This document shows positions 33,000 to 41,732 of a stretch of 64,000 nucleotides of DNA, one piece after another; within the stretch, counting starts at the first letter, position 1, and each line of letters begins with the position of its first letter. A model generated the notes under the pieces. The model had not been told where the DNA came from. It searched no databases and worked only from the letters and a program-made list of their open reading frames with translations. Source of the DNA: Sphingomonas kyeonggiensis. Its GTDB lineage: Bacteria; Pseudomonadota; Alphaproteobacteria; Sphingomonadales; Sphingomonadaceae. Location of the stretch: the NCBI RefSeq assembly GCF_014204495.1, contig NZ_JACHLN010000003.1:372001-436000 (forward strand), given 5' to 3'. The translations under genes were made by a program, and so were the position numbers.

Positions 33000-33671
33000 A
33001 TGGGGATCATTGTCGCGATCGAAGGCGCCGACGGCGTCGGCAAGAACACCACGTCCAGGCTGCTCTGCGAGACGCTGCAGGCCGCCGGCAAGACCGCGAC
33101 GGTGATCGGCTTCCCGCGCTATGGCGAGACCGTGGCCGGCGTGACGATCGGCCGCTATCTGGCCGGCGACATGCCGGTGCCGGTGAGTCCGCATGCCGCC
33201 GCGACGCTCTATGCACTCGATCGCTTCGAGTGGCGCGACGAGATCCTCAAGGCGGTCGAAGCGCATGATGTGCTGATCTTCGATCGCTATGTCGCCTCGA
33301 ACATGGCCTATCAGGGCGCGCGCGTGCCTGCCGGGGAGAGCCGCGCGCTGATGGAGTGGATCCTGGCGCTGGAGACCGGCCAGTTCGCCCTGCCCGTCCC
33401 CGCGCTATCCATCTATCTCAACACGCCCTGGGACCTTGCGCGTGCGCTGATCCTGCAAAAGGCCGAGCGCAGCTATACCGACAAGAGCTTCGACGCCTAT
33501 GAGGCGGACGTGGCGCTGCAGCAGCGCGTGCGCGCCAATTACGCGTCGATCGTCGAGGCCGGGCTGCTCGGCCCATGGCGCATGGTGCATGCCAGCACCG
33601 ACGGCACGATGCGCCCGCCCGCCGAAATCGTCGGCGAGATCATTTCCCTGCTGGAAGCGGTTCCGGAATAA
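33000..33671 (+). CDS. tmk: Thymidylate kinase (dTMP kinase), actinobacterial-like variant
   Basis: 223 aa. It phosphorylates dTMP to dTDP. The P-loop is GADGVGKNT, with Asn where Ser/Thr usually follows the Lys. 'GFPRYGETVAGVTIGRYLAGD' and 'FDRYVASNMAYQGARV' are the DRY-type nucleotide-monophosphate signature. From memory, the FPRYG...DRYVASNxAY layout and a non-Ser/Thr residue after the Lys resemble the mycobacterial enzyme more than typical proteobacterial Tmk. Other loci may encode the housekeeping tmk. No operon partner; the XRE gene ends 27 bp before. Confidence 0.85.
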   Translation: MGIIVAIEGADGVGKNTTSRLLCETLQAAGKTATVIGFPRYGETVAGVTIGRYLAGDMPVPVSPHAAATLYALDRFEWRDEILKAVEAHDVLIFDRYVASNMAYQGARVPAGESRALMEWILALETGQFALPVPALSIYLNTPWDLARALILQKAERSYTDKSFDAYEADVALQQRVRANYASIVEAGLLGPWRMVHASTDGTMRPPAEIVGEIISLLEAVPE

Positions 33672-33719
33672 GCCCGAAAGCCGCGCGACCGGCTTGACAG
33701 CTCCCCCCGCGGCGCCGCA

Positions 33720-33733
33720 TGGTAGCGCTATCA
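33720..33733 (+). promoter_or_regulatory. LacI-type operator TGGTAGCGCTATCA over the xylX promoter
   Basis: A near-palindrome centred on AGCGCT. TTGACA at 33694-33699 with the operator starting 20 bp on places it over the -10/+1. Sister sites lie at 43176, 44580, 56560 and 56774. Confidence 0.75.
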
Positions 33734-33758
33734 AAAGCAATATCGGGGTGAGAGGATC

Positions 33759-34883
33759 TTGAACGCGTCTCCGGCGGAAATACTGCCTGTCGATCATGCC
33801 CAGGCGATTCTGGTTGGCCGAGTCCTCACCGAGGCCGGCCCCAGCCCCGTGGTTCTGCGCGGCGGGCGGATCTATGACGTCTCGGCCACCGCGGCGACCG
33901 TGGCCGACCTGCTCGACCTGGCCGATCCCGCAAATACCGACGGCACCGACATCGGTTCGGTGCGCACCCTTGGTAGCGATATCGGCCCGACCCTGCTCGC
34001 CCCGATCGACCTGCAATGCGTCAAGGCCTGCGGCGTTACCTTCGCCCTCTCGGCTATCGAGCGGGTGATCGAGGAGCGCGCGCGCGGCGATGCCGACAAG
34101 GCGAACGAGATCCGCGGCGACTTGGAGGCCAAGGTGGGGTCGGGCATCCGCTCGGTCGTCCCCGGCACGCCCGAGGCCGCCAACCTCAAGGCCGCGCTGA
34201 TCGAGGCAGGCATGTGGTCGCAGTACCTCGAGGTCGCGATCGGCCCCGATGCCGAGGTGTTCACCAAGGCGCCGGTGCTTTCCGCGGTCGGCTGGGGCGC
34301 CGATATCGGCGTGCGCTCGGACAGCGACTGGAACAATCCCGAGCCGGAAGTCGTCCTGATCGTCGACAAGACCGGCACGCCGCGCGGCGCGACGCTGGGC
34401 AACGACGTCAACCTGCGCGACTTCGAGGGGCGCAGCGCGCTGCTGCTGGGCAAGGCCAAGGACAATAACGCCTCGACCGCGCTGGGGCCGTTCATCCGCC
34501 TGTTCGACGACAGCTTCACGATGGACGATGTCCGCTCGGCCGAAGTCGATCTCGTCATCGACGGGCCCGAGGGATACCGCCTCCAGGGCACCAACAAGAT
34601 GAGCCAGATCAGCCGCGACCCGACCGAGCTGGTCCGCCAGACGCTGAGCGAGCATCAATATCCGGACGGCTTCGCGCTGTTCCTGGGCACGCTGTTCGCG
34701 CCGATACAGGACCGCGACCATCCGGGCCGCGGCTTCACCCACAAGGACGGCGACGTCGTGCGCATCTCGAGCCCCAAGCTCGGCACGCTGGTCAACCGCG
34801 TGACCACCTCCAAGGCCGCCGCGCCCTGGACCTTCGGCATCCGCGAGCTGATCCGCAACCTGGCGGGCCGCGACCTGCTGTGA
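33759..34883 (+). CDS. xylX: 2-keto-3-deoxyxylonate dehydratase XylX (FAH family)
   Basis: 374 aa from a TTG start (GAGAGGATC before it). It dehydrates 2-keto-3-deoxyxylonate to alpha-ketoglutarate semialdehyde in the Weimberg pathway. It is a fumarylacetoacetate-hydrolase-family protein: 'GWGADIGVRSDSDWNNPEPEVVLIVDKTGTPRGATLGNDVNLRDFEGRSALLLGKAKDNNASTALGPFI' contains the metal-binding ExE (PEPEV) and the family's GNDVNLRDFEGRS segment. The gene is first in xylX-xylB-xylC, 25 bp after a LacI-type operator, and the context supports the xylose assignment over arabinonate homologues. Confidence 0.88.
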   Translation: MNASPAEILPVDHAQAILVGRVLTEAGPSPVVLRGGRIYDVSATAATVADLLDLADPANTDGTDIGSVRTLGSDIGPTLLAPIDLQCVKACGVTFALSAIERVIEERARGDADKANEIRGDLEAKVGSGIRSVVPGTPEAANLKAALIEAGMWSQYLEVAIGPDAEVFTKAPVLSAVGWGADIGVRSDSDWNNPEPEVVLIVDKTGTPRGATLGNDVNLRDFEGRSALLLGKAKDNNASTALGPFIRLFDDSFTMDDVRSAEVDLVIDGPEGYRLQGTNKMSQISRDPTELVRQTLSEHQYPDGFALFLGTLFAPIQDRDHPGRGFTHKDGDVVRISSPKLGTLVNRVTTSKAAAPWTFGIRELIRNLAGRDLL

Positions 34884-34931
34884 GCGCCGCGCGCGGCCCT
34901 AGTCTTTGCATTTCCAAGGTATTCCATTCCC

Positions 34932-35729
34932 ATGTCTGAAGCCGATCCCGCCAACACCGTGCTGACGCGCGACCAGCGCGCCATCTATCCGAGCCTGAAG
35001 GGCAAGCGGGTGCTGATCACCGGCGGCGGATCGGGCATCGGCGCCGGGCTGGTCGAAGGGTTCGTCCGCCAGGGCGCCGACGTGACCTTCTTCGACATCG
35101 CCGATGCGGACTCGCAGGCGCTGGTCGGCAACCTTTCCGGGCTCGGCAAGGCGCCGACCTACGAGAATGTCGACCTGACCGACATCAAGGGCGCCAAGGC
35201 GACCATCGCCCGGCTGATCGAGGAGCATGGCGCCTTCGACGTGCTGATCAACAACGCCGCCAATGACGACCGCCACACCATCGAGGAAGTGACGGAAGAC
35301 TATTGGGAAAACCGGCTCAATGTGAACCTGCGCCACCTGTTCTTCTGCGCCCAGGCGGTGATCCCGGGGATGAAGGCCAAGGGCGGCGGCGTCATCATCA
35401 ACATGGGCTCGATCTCCTGGCACCTCGCGCTGGAGGGGCTGATCCTCTACCAGACCGCCAAGGCCGGCATCGAGGGCCTGACCCGCAGCCTCGCGCGCGA
35501 CCTGGGGCCGGACAATATCCGCTCGGTCTGCATCGTGCCGGGCAATGTGAAGACCCCGCGCCAGATGAAGTGGTACACCCCCGAGGGCGAGGCCGAGATC
35601 GTCAACGCCCAGTGCCTCAAGGGCCGGCTGGTGCCCGACGACATCGCGGCGATGGCGCTGTTCCTCGCCTCGGACGACGCGCGGCTGATCACCAGCCACG
35701 AGTTCTTCGTCGACGCGGGCTGGCGCTGA
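34932..35729 (+). CDS. xylB: D-xylose 1-dehydrogenase (SDR family) XylB
   Basis: 265 aa. It oxidises D-xylose to xylonolactone with NAD. Short-chain dehydrogenase features are the cofactor motif TGGGSGIG (about 31-38), NNA (about 107), catalytic Ser in INMGSISW and Y-x-x-x-K in LYQTAKAGIEG. It resembles the Caulobacter xylose dehydrogenase in length and in 'SLARDLGPDNIRSVCIVPGNVKTPRQMKWYTPEGEAEI'. Start ATG at 34932 is 49 bp after xylX. xylC follows after 3 bp. Confidence 0.88.
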   Translation: MSEADPANTVLTRDQRAIYPSLKGKRVLITGGGSGIGAGLVEGFVRQGADVTFFDIADADSQALVGNLSGLGKAPTYENVDLTDIKGAKATIARLIEEHGAFDVLINNAANDDRHTIEEVTEDYWENRLNVNLRHLFFCAQAVIPGMKAKGGGVIINMGSISWHLALEGLILYQTAKAGIEGLTRSLARDLGPDNIRSVCIVPGNVKTPRQMKWYTPEGEAEIVNAQCLKGRLVPDDIAAMALFLASDDARLITSHEFFVDAGWR

Positions 35730-35732
35730 GCC

Positions 35733-36620
35733 ATGGGCGTGGTGACGTCGGCGCCGCAGAGCGTCTGGTCGCTCGCCGCTCCCCTGCTCGAAGGGCCGGT
35801 CTGGGTGGCGCACGACGCCGCCCTGTGGTTCGTCGACATCAAGGGGCACAAGATCCACCGCTATGACCCGGAGACGGGCGACAAGCGGAGCTGGGATGCC
35901 CCCGACCAGGTCGGCTTCGTGCTACCGGCCGCGCGCGGCGGGTTCGTCGCCGGACTGAAGACCGGGCTTGCCCATTTCGACCCCGAGACCGGCGCCTTCA
36001 CCCAACTGGTTGATCCCGAGCCGGAAAAGCCCGGCAACCGGCTGAACGACGCCACCGTCTGCCCCGATGGCCGGCTGTGGTTCGGCACGATGGACGACGC
36101 CGAGGCGGAGGACAGCGGCGCGGTCTACCGGCTGGCGGCGGACGGCGACTGCGTGGCATCGACGCCCTTCTGCTCGATCACCAACGGGCCGGCGATCAGC
36201 CCGGACGGCAGGACGCTCTACCATATCGACACGCTGGGCGGGCTGATCTTCGCCTGCGACCTGGCGCCGGACGGCAGCCTGAGCAACCGCCGGGAATTTG
36301 CCCGTATTCCCAACGAGCAAGGCTATCCCGACGGGCCGACCGTGGATGCCGAGGGCTGCCTGTGGGTGGGCCTGTACAAGGGATCGGCGGTACGGCGCTA
36401 CTCGCCGGCCGGCGAGCTGCTGGAAACCGTGGAATTTCCGGTGGATGCGATCACCAAGATCGCCTTTGGCGGGCCCGACCTGAAGACCGTGTTCGCGACC
36501 ACCGCCAACAAGCACCTCACGCCCGAGGAGAAGGCCGCGAACCCGACCTCGGGGGATCTTTTCAGCTTCCGGGTCTCGGTGGCCGGGGTGGCAGGGACAC
36601 TGGTCCGCGAAGGCGTCTGA
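35733..36620 (+). CDS. xylC: Xylonolactonase XylC (SMP-30/gluconolactonase family)
   Basis: 295 aa. It hydrolyses xylonolactone to xylonate. SMP-30 beta-propeller features are 'LLEGPVWVAHDAALWFVDIKGHKIHRYDP', 'NRLNDATVCPDGRLWFGTMD' (metal-binding Asn/Asp) and 'YPDGPTVDAEGCLWVGLYKGSAVRRYSP'. It starts 3 bp after xylB in the xylX operon, so co-expression is clear. Confidence 0.9.
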   Translation: MGVVTSAPQSVWSLAAPLLEGPVWVAHDAALWFVDIKGHKIHRYDPETGDKRSWDAPDQVGFVLPAARGGFVAGLKTGLAHFDPETGAFTQLVDPEPEKPGNRLNDATVCPDGRLWFGTMDDAEAEDSGAVYRLAADGDCVASTPFCSITNGPAISPDGRTLYHIDTLGGLIFACDLAPDGSLSNRREFARIPNEQGYPDGPTVDAEGCLWVGLYKGSAVRRYSPAGELLETVEFPVDAITKIAFGGPDLKTVFATTANKHLTPEEKAANPTSGDLFSFRVSVAGVAGTLVREGV

Positions 36621-36674
36621 ACCAGACGCCGAAGGTGGCCAAGGTTACGCGGGTCGGGCTTTGAGGTCGGCCTA

Positions 36675-36695
36675 ATAGTCAATATTATTGACTAT
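36675..36695. promoter_or_regulatory. Perfect 10-1-10 palindrome, likely MarR operator
   Basis: ATAGTCAATA-T-TATTGACTAT, flanked by AT-rich sequence. It lies 128 bp before the MarR gene, between xylC and a repeat. Palindromes of this length and AT content are typical MarR-family operators. Confidence 0.6.
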
Positions 36696-36724
36696 CTATT
36701 TTTTGGACTGTAAATCCCTTTTAC

Positions 36725-36807
36725 CGTCATCCCCGCGAAGGCGGGGATCCAGGACGACTTCGCGTGTCGCCCTGGACTCTGGATCCCCGCCTTCGCGGGG
36801 ATGACGG
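36725..36807. repeat. REP-like inverted pair (GTCATCCCCGCGAAGGCGGGGATCC family)
   Basis: Two near-perfect inverted copies (36725-36751 and 36780-36807) lie between the MarR operator and the MarR start codon. This family differs from the CCCCGGCTTTCGCCGGGG type. Confidence 0.85.
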
Positions 36808-36822
36808 AATTGGAGGTTTGCC

Positions 36823-37290
36823 GTGACCGACGTTACCCCTACCCCTACCCCTACCCCCCTGCTCGAAGTCGCGATGCCGGCGCTGTTGCGGCACGCACGG
36901 CATACCTATGGCGCGGCGATGCGGGCAGCGCTGGCCGCGCGCGGCTATGACGATATTCCGGCCAATGGCCTGTACGTGATCGGCGCGCTGGCGCTGGGCG
37001 AGGCACCACTCGGCCAGATCATCCGCGAGCTGCGCGTCTCCAAGCAGGCGGCCGGGCAGCTGGTCGATGCGCTGGTGCTGCGCGGTTATCTGGAGCGGGA
37101 GGTCGACCCACAGGACCGGCGGCGGCTGACCGTGACGTTGACCGAGCGCGGGCAGGCAGCGGCGGATACCCAGCGCGAAGCGCGCGAGGGGATCGATGGC
37201 GCGCTGCTGGCGTGCATGGGCGAAGAGAAGGTGCTGCATGCGCGCGAGGTGCTAGCGGCGCTGATCGGGATCGGGCGCGAGGGGGAATAG
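36823..37290 (+). CDS. MarR-family transcriptional regulator
   Basis: 155 aa from a GTG start (TTGGAGG before it). A tandem CCCTAC repeat near the start encodes TPTPTPTP. The winged-helix domain (about 28-110) shows 'YVIGALALGEAPLGQIIRELRVSKQAAGQLVDALVLRGYLEREVDPQDRRRLTVTLTERGQAAA', the MarR recognition-helix/wing pattern. The upstream palindrome suggests autoregulation. No target gene is obvious; xylC ends upstream on the same strand. Confidence 0.85.
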   Translation: MTDVTPTPTPTPLLEVAMPALLRHARHTYGAAMRAALAARGYDDIPANGLYVIGALALGEAPLGQIIRELRVSKQAAGQLVDALVLRGYLEREVDPQDRRRLTVTLTERGQAAADTQREAREGIDGALLACMGEEKVLHAREVLAALIGIGREGE

Positions 37291-37308
37291 GGGTCATGCG
37301 CGAGCCGG

Positions 37309-37343
37309 CAGAGAAACCCTGGGCCCCGGCTTTCGCCGGGGAA
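37309..37343 (+). repeat. Single REP-like unit (CCCTGGGCCCCGGCTTTCGCCGGGG family)
   Basis: One unit, in the orientation of the 21.8-kb copy, just after the MarR stop. The rest of the 337-bp gap up to 37627 contains no convincing gene or promoter. Confidence 0.75.
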
Positions 37344-37627
37344 CTATACTCACATGTGGCCGTATCACGTTGCGCTGTGGACGCTTGAGGCGCGGATGTT
37401 CGCACTGGGCCCGGTGGCGCCGTGGTTCCGCAAGCGGGTAGCCGCGCGTGACGCCGGCGGTCGGCCTCTCCGTGCGGAGCGATGAAAGCGGTTTCGGCGC
37501 GGGCGGAAACAGCGCGCGCCAGCTTCGGCGTATGGTGCGGATGTTCCCCTCCACGTCACCGCGGATCAAGGCCGGGGTGACGCGGGCGCCCACAACATGG
37601 CTTACCACCCATTAACCATCCCCTGCC

Positions 37628-39712
37628 ATGCAAGGCGCGCAAACGTTTATGGGGATGGACGTGCAGCAACTATCGGGATTCTGGATCGGCAGCGATCTGG
37701 ACGAGACGGCATTCGGGAATTTTGCCGAGGACATGGTGACGCGCGAGGACCTGGGCAGACTGCCCAATGTCCTGCTGCTCGCCGAACGCCATGCGGGCTT
37801 CTGGGAGACCGAGCGCGGCCAGCTGGTGCTGGTCGGGATGCTCGGCATGCTGGTCGACTCGCTCGAGACGGGGGACGCGAGCGAGGCGCTGGGCGCGATC
37901 AGCGCCTGCCCGCCGCGGCTGGCGCAACAGGCGCTCGACCTGCTGATCGCGGCGCTGCCCGAAGGCGCGCTCGATGCGCCGCAGGAAATGGACGATGCCA
38001 TGCTGTTCTGTACGGCGATCCTCGCGGGCGCCAGCGGCCAGCGGGCGGCGGTGGCGGCATTGCTTGAACAGGGACGGCCGGGGCGCGTGGAAGCGGTCTA
38101 TGGGCCGCCTGCAGCGATGATCGCAGAGGCCTATGCACCCGCGCCGGAAAAGGCCGAGGCGTTCAAGCCGAAGCTGATCATCTGGGACCTGGACGATACG
38201 CTGTGGCACGGCACGCTGGCGGACGGGGACGTGCCGGTGCTGATCGAGAAGCGCGCCGACTTCGTCCGCGCGTTCAACCGGCACGGCGTGGTCTCGGCGA
38301 TCTGCTCCAAGAACGAATTCGACAAGGCCAGGGCGGCGCTGGAGGGCTTCGGGCTGTGGGAGGAGTTCATCTTCCCGCGCATCGCCTTCGTGCCCAAGGG
38401 CGCGGTGATCCGGCGGATGATCGCGGACATGCAGCTGCGGCCCGAGAATGTGCTGTTCGTCGACGACAACCCGCACAATCTCCACGAAGTCGCCGACGCG
38501 GTGCCGGGGATCACGGTGGTGGATGCGACCTCGGGCGCATGCGACGCGCTGCTGGAGGAGCTGCTGGCGGGCCAGGCGCATGTCGCGAAGAGCCGGGTGG
38601 CGGACTATCGCCTGCTCGAGACCAGGGTGGCCGAGCGCGAAGGCGAGCAGCTGAGCGACGAGGAATTCCTGCTGAAGAGCGGGATCTGCGCGACCTTCAC
38701 CGACCGGATGGACAACCTCGAATTCGCCGAGCGGATCGAGGAGCTGATCAATCGCTCCAACCAGCTCAACTATACCCAGAGCCGGATCGAGCCGGGCACG
38801 ATCCGCGACAGGATCCAGGACATCGACCATTACGAAGTGCTCTGCGCCTTCGTCTGGGACAAGTACGGCTATTACGGGCTGGTCGGCGTGGCGGTGTACG
38901 CCTTCCGGACCAGGACGCTTGAGCATTTCGCCTTTTCGTGCCGGATCATGCACATGGGCGTGGAGGACGCGATGATCCGGATGCTCGCCGAGCGCGGCTA
39001 TCCGCTGCAGGCGAGCCCGGCGTTCCGCAAGCCGCTGCCGGCCCAGTCGTCGCGGGCGATCACCACCCTCTCCTATTCGGATGCCGAGGTGCGCGCGCGG
39101 GTGCTGGCCGAGGAAGCGCCGCGCGACTGGAGCAAGGTCGACCTGCGGATCATGGCGGACTGCCAGTCCGGCGCCTTCTACCATTACAGCCGGCACCAGG
39201 CGGTGACCGATTTCGACAACAACCCGCGGCTGTTCAGCCTGCCCCAGATGAAGACCGGGGCGTACCGCGAACAGCATTTCCCGCGTCACCTCGTCTATGC
39301 CGCGGCGAGCGATTACATCGACTGGCGCTGGGAAGCCTATTCACGCGAGATCGATTACGAGCTGTTCCTCGACTGCGCCGACCGCTTCGTCGAGATGGCG
39401 GCGACGGGCGGGCACAAGGTGCTGCTGTTCCTGCCGCCCCAGGGGCTGGGGCTGAAGATGTACGAGCTGCACATGGGCTGCGTGCCCGAGCGCAGCCGGG
39501 TATGGCATCCGGTGCTCAACCATTATTGGCGCGGCGTGGCCGCGCGCCATCCGGGCGTGTTCACGCTGATCGAGCTGGGGGAGGAACTCGCCGCCGATGA
39601 GCTGGTCCATGCGCATCATTATGTGCCGTCGGCGCTGCAGCGGATCAGCGGGATGATCGACGACTGGTATGATGCGGTGAAGGCTGCTGACGTGCTGGAC
39701 GTGGCGGCTTAG
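37628..39712 (+). CDS. FkbH-like HAD-superfamily protein, long multidomain form
   Basis: 694 aa from ATG 37628; ATGs at 37649 and 37655 are possible starts. The central HAD-IIIC/FkbH domain begins with the catalytic DxDxT motif 'IIWDLDDTLWHGTL' (Asp187 and Asp189) and continues with 'FVDDNPHNLHEVADAVPGI'. An acetyltransferase-like part follows: 'ERIEELINRSNQLNYTQSRI', 'LVGVAVYAFRTRTLEHFAFSCRIMHMGVEDAMI'. The C-terminal ~200 residues (DLRIMADCQSGAFYHYSR..., 'WHPVLNHYWRG') look like an added SGNH/GDSL-like domain. FkbH proteins load glyceryl units or act in surface glycan biosynthesis. The gene is isolated between repeats. Confidence 0.75.
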   Translation: MQGAQTFMGMDVQQLSGFWIGSDLDETAFGNFAEDMVTREDLGRLPNVLLLAERHAGFWETERGQLVLVGMLGMLVDSLETGDASEALGAISACPPRLAQQALDLLIAALPEGALDAPQEMDDAMLFCTAILAGASGQRAAVAALLEQGRPGRVEAVYGPPAAMIAEAYAPAPEKAEAFKPKLIIWDLDDTLWHGTLADGDVPVLIEKRADFVRAFNRHGVVSAICSKNEFDKARAALEGFGLWEEFIFPRIAFVPKGAVIRRMIADMQLRPENVLFVDDNPHNLHEVADAVPGITVVDATSGACDALLEELLAGQAHVAKSRVADYRLLETRVAEREGEQLSDEEFLLKSGICATFTDRMDNLEFAERIEELINRSNQLNYTQSRIEPGTIRDRIQDIDHYEVLCAFVWDKYGYYGLVGVAVYAFRTRTLEHFAFSCRIMHMGVEDAMIRMLAERGYPLQASPAFRKPLPAQSSRAITTLSYSDAEVRARVLAEEAPRDWSKVDLRIMADCQSGAFYHYSRHQAVTDFDNNPRLFSLPQMKTGAYREQHFPRHLVYAAASDYIDWRWEAYSREIDYELFLDCADRFVEMAATGGHKVLLFLPPQGLGLKMYELHMGCVPERSRVWHPVLNHYWRGVAARHPGVFTLIELGEELAADELVHAHHYVPSALQRISGMIDDWYDAVKAADVLDVAA

Positions 39713-39727
39713 GCTGGTTCTCTTCTG

Positions 39728-39806
39728 TTCCCCGGCGAAAGCCGGGGCCCAGGGTAACAGAGTGATACGGCAGAGAAACCCTGGGCCCCGGCTTTCGCCG
39801 GGGAGC
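39728..39806. repeat. REP-like inverted pair between convergent genes
   Basis: A complete pair of the CCCCGGCTTTCGCCGGGG family lies between the convergent FkbH-like and xylD genes. Its stem-loops could act as a shared terminator. Confidence 0.85.
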
Positions 39807-39872
39807 AGTTAAATACCGTCACTCCGCTCGCTGCGGGGTGACGAAAGGGAGGAGGCTCCCCCTCCCTTCGCC

Positions 39873-41651
39873 TCAGTGATTGTGCCTCGGCACCTTCTCG
39901 CTCGTGCGGCGGTACTTGAGCGCGAATTCGAGCGCGGCGCCGTCGCCGAGCTGGCCGGTCTTCTCGCGGTAGAGCTCTTCCCAGGGGGTGTTGCTCTCCG
40001 GGATCGGCGGGGCCGGCTCGGTCTTGCGGCGGGCGATCTCTTCCGCATCGACCAGCGCATCGCAGGTGCCGTTGTTGAGATCGACGCGGATAATGTCGCC
40101 CGAACGCAGCCACGATAGCCCGCCGCCCGCCGCGCTTTCCGGCGAGGCGTTGAGGATCGAGGGGCTGTCCGACGTGCCCGACTGGCGGCCGTCGCCGAGC
40201 GTCGGGAGCGACATGATGCCCTTCTGGATCAGGTGATCGGGCGGCTGCATGTTGACGACTTCCGCCGAGCCGGGCCAGCCGAGCGGGCCGGCGCCGCGGA
40301 TGACGAGGATGCAGTTCTCGTCGATGTTCAGCGCCGGATCGTTGATGTTGTGGTGATAATCGTCCGAGCCGTCGAACACGATCGCGCGCCCCTCGAACAC
40401 GCCTTCATGTCCCGGGCGCGAGAGATAGCGGGCACGGAAATCCTCGCCGATCACGCTGGTCTTCATGATCGCGATATCGAAGAGATTGCCCGACAGGACG
40501 AGGAAGCCGGCCTTTTCCTTGAGCGGCTTGTCCCAGTCGAAGATCACTTCGCGGTCCGAGACATGGGCATCGGCGATATTCTCGGCGAGGGTCTTGCCGG
40601 TGCAGGTGAGCACCGAGCCATCGAGCGCGCCATTGGCGAGCATCTCGGTGAGCACGGCGGGGATGCCGCCGGCGCGGTGGAAGCGCTCGGACAGGAACTG
40701 GCCGGCGGGCTGCATGTTGACCACCAGCGGCAGGTCATAGCCCTGGCGCCAGTCGTCCGGGGTGATCTCGATCCCGGCATGCGCGGCCATCGCGACGAGG
40801 TGCGGCTGAGCGTTGGTCGAGCCGCCGATCGCGGTGAGCAGCTTGATCGCGTTGAGGAAGCTTGCCTTGGTGAGGATCTTCGAGGGGCGCAGATCGTCAT
40901 AGGCCATCTCGACGATGCGCTTGCCGGTCTCGTACGCCATCTGGCCGCGCTCGCGGTACGGCGCCGGGATCATCGCGCAGCCGGGGAGCGACATGCCGAG
41001 GCCCTCGGCGATGCTGTTCATCGTCGAGGCGGTGCCCATCGTGTTGCAATGGCCCGACGAGGGGGCGCTTTCCATCGCGCGCTTGAGGAATTCGGCCTCG
41101 TCGATCTCGCCGGCGGCCATCTTGCGGCGCGACCGCCAGATCACGGTGCCCGAGCCGACCAGCTCGCCTTCGTGCCAGCCGTCGAGCATCGGGCCGCCCG
41201 ACAGGACGATCGCCGGGATGTCGACGGTGGAGGCGGCCATCAGCGACGACGGCGTGGTCTTGTCGCAGCCGGTGGTGAGGATGACGGCGTCGATCGGATA
41301 GCCGTTGAGAATCTCGACCAGGCCGAGATAGGCGAGGTTGCGATCGAGCGCCGCGGTGGGCCGGCGGCAATTCTCGAAGATCGGGTGGAGCGGGAACTCC
41401 ATCGGGATGCCCCCGGCGGCGAGAATGCCGGCGCGGGCGCGCTTGACCGTCTCGAGATGGATGCGGTTGCACGGCGCGATGTCGCTGCCGGACTGGGCGA
41501 TGCCGATGATCGGCTTGCCCGAGGTCAGTTCCTCCGGGGTGATGCCGTAGTTCATGAAGCGCTCGAGATAGAGCGCCGCCATGTCGGCGCGGCCGGGCGC
41601 GGCGAACCATTCGCGCGAGCGGAACGGACGGACGGGGGTGCGGGTGGTCAT
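39873..41651 (-). CDS. xylD: D-xylonate dehydratase XylD (IlvD/EDD family)
   Basis: 592 aa. It converts xylonate to 2-keto-3-deoxyxylonate. The IlvD/EDD iron-sulfur cysteines appear as PCNRIH (Cys61), TTGCDKTT (Cys129) and SSGHCNTMGTASTM (Cys202). The family pattern 'AIGGSTNAQPHLVAMAAHAGIEI' and the C-terminal 'LPTLGDGRQSGTSDSPSILNASPE' are intact. Pentonate-dehydratase identity rather than Edd or IlvD rests on the xylX-xylB-xylC genes and the common operator motif. It is 81 bp downstream of the transporter on the same strand, so they are co-transcribed. Confidence 0.92.
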   Translation of the reverse strand: MTTRTPVRPFRSREWFAAPGRADMAALYLERFMNYGITPEELTSGKPIIGIAQSGSDIAPCNRIHLETVKRARAGILAAGGIPMEFPLHPIFENCRRPTAALDRNLAYLGLVEILNGYPIDAVILTTGCDKTTPSSLMAASTVDIPAIVLSGGPMLDGWHEGELVGSGTVIWRSRRKMAAGEIDEAEFLKRAMESAPSSGHCNTMGTASTMNSIAEGLGMSLPGCAMIPAPYRERGQMAYETGKRIVEMAYDDLRPSKILTKASFLNAIKLLTAIGGSTNAQPHLVAMAAHAGIEITPDDWRQGYDLPLVVNMQPAGQFLSERFHRAGGIPAVLTEMLANGALDGSVLTCTGKTLAENIADAHVSDREVIFDWDKPLKEKAGFLVLSGNLFDIAIMKTSVIGEDFRARYLSRPGHEGVFEGRAIVFDGSDDYHHNINDPALNIDENCILVIRGAGPLGWPGSAEVVNMQPPDHLIQKGIMSLPTLGDGRQSGTSDSPSILNASPESAAGGGLSWLRSGDIIRVDLNNGTCDALVDAEEIARRKTEPAPPIPESNTPWEELYREKTGQLGDGAALEFALKYRRTSEKVPRHNH

Positions 41652-41732
41652 AACTTCCTCTTGTGTGCAGAGGGGCGCAAGCCCTGCGGCCCGCGCCCCT
41701 CCCCTGTACTCAATCAGCGTGAAGGGCCGGGA

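Noticed and set aside
37354-37485. 43-codon ORF (MWPYHVALWTLEAR...) in the gap before the FkbH-like gene
   Set aside because: No Shine-Dalgarno, short, no family pattern; could be a gene remnant but cannot be supported.
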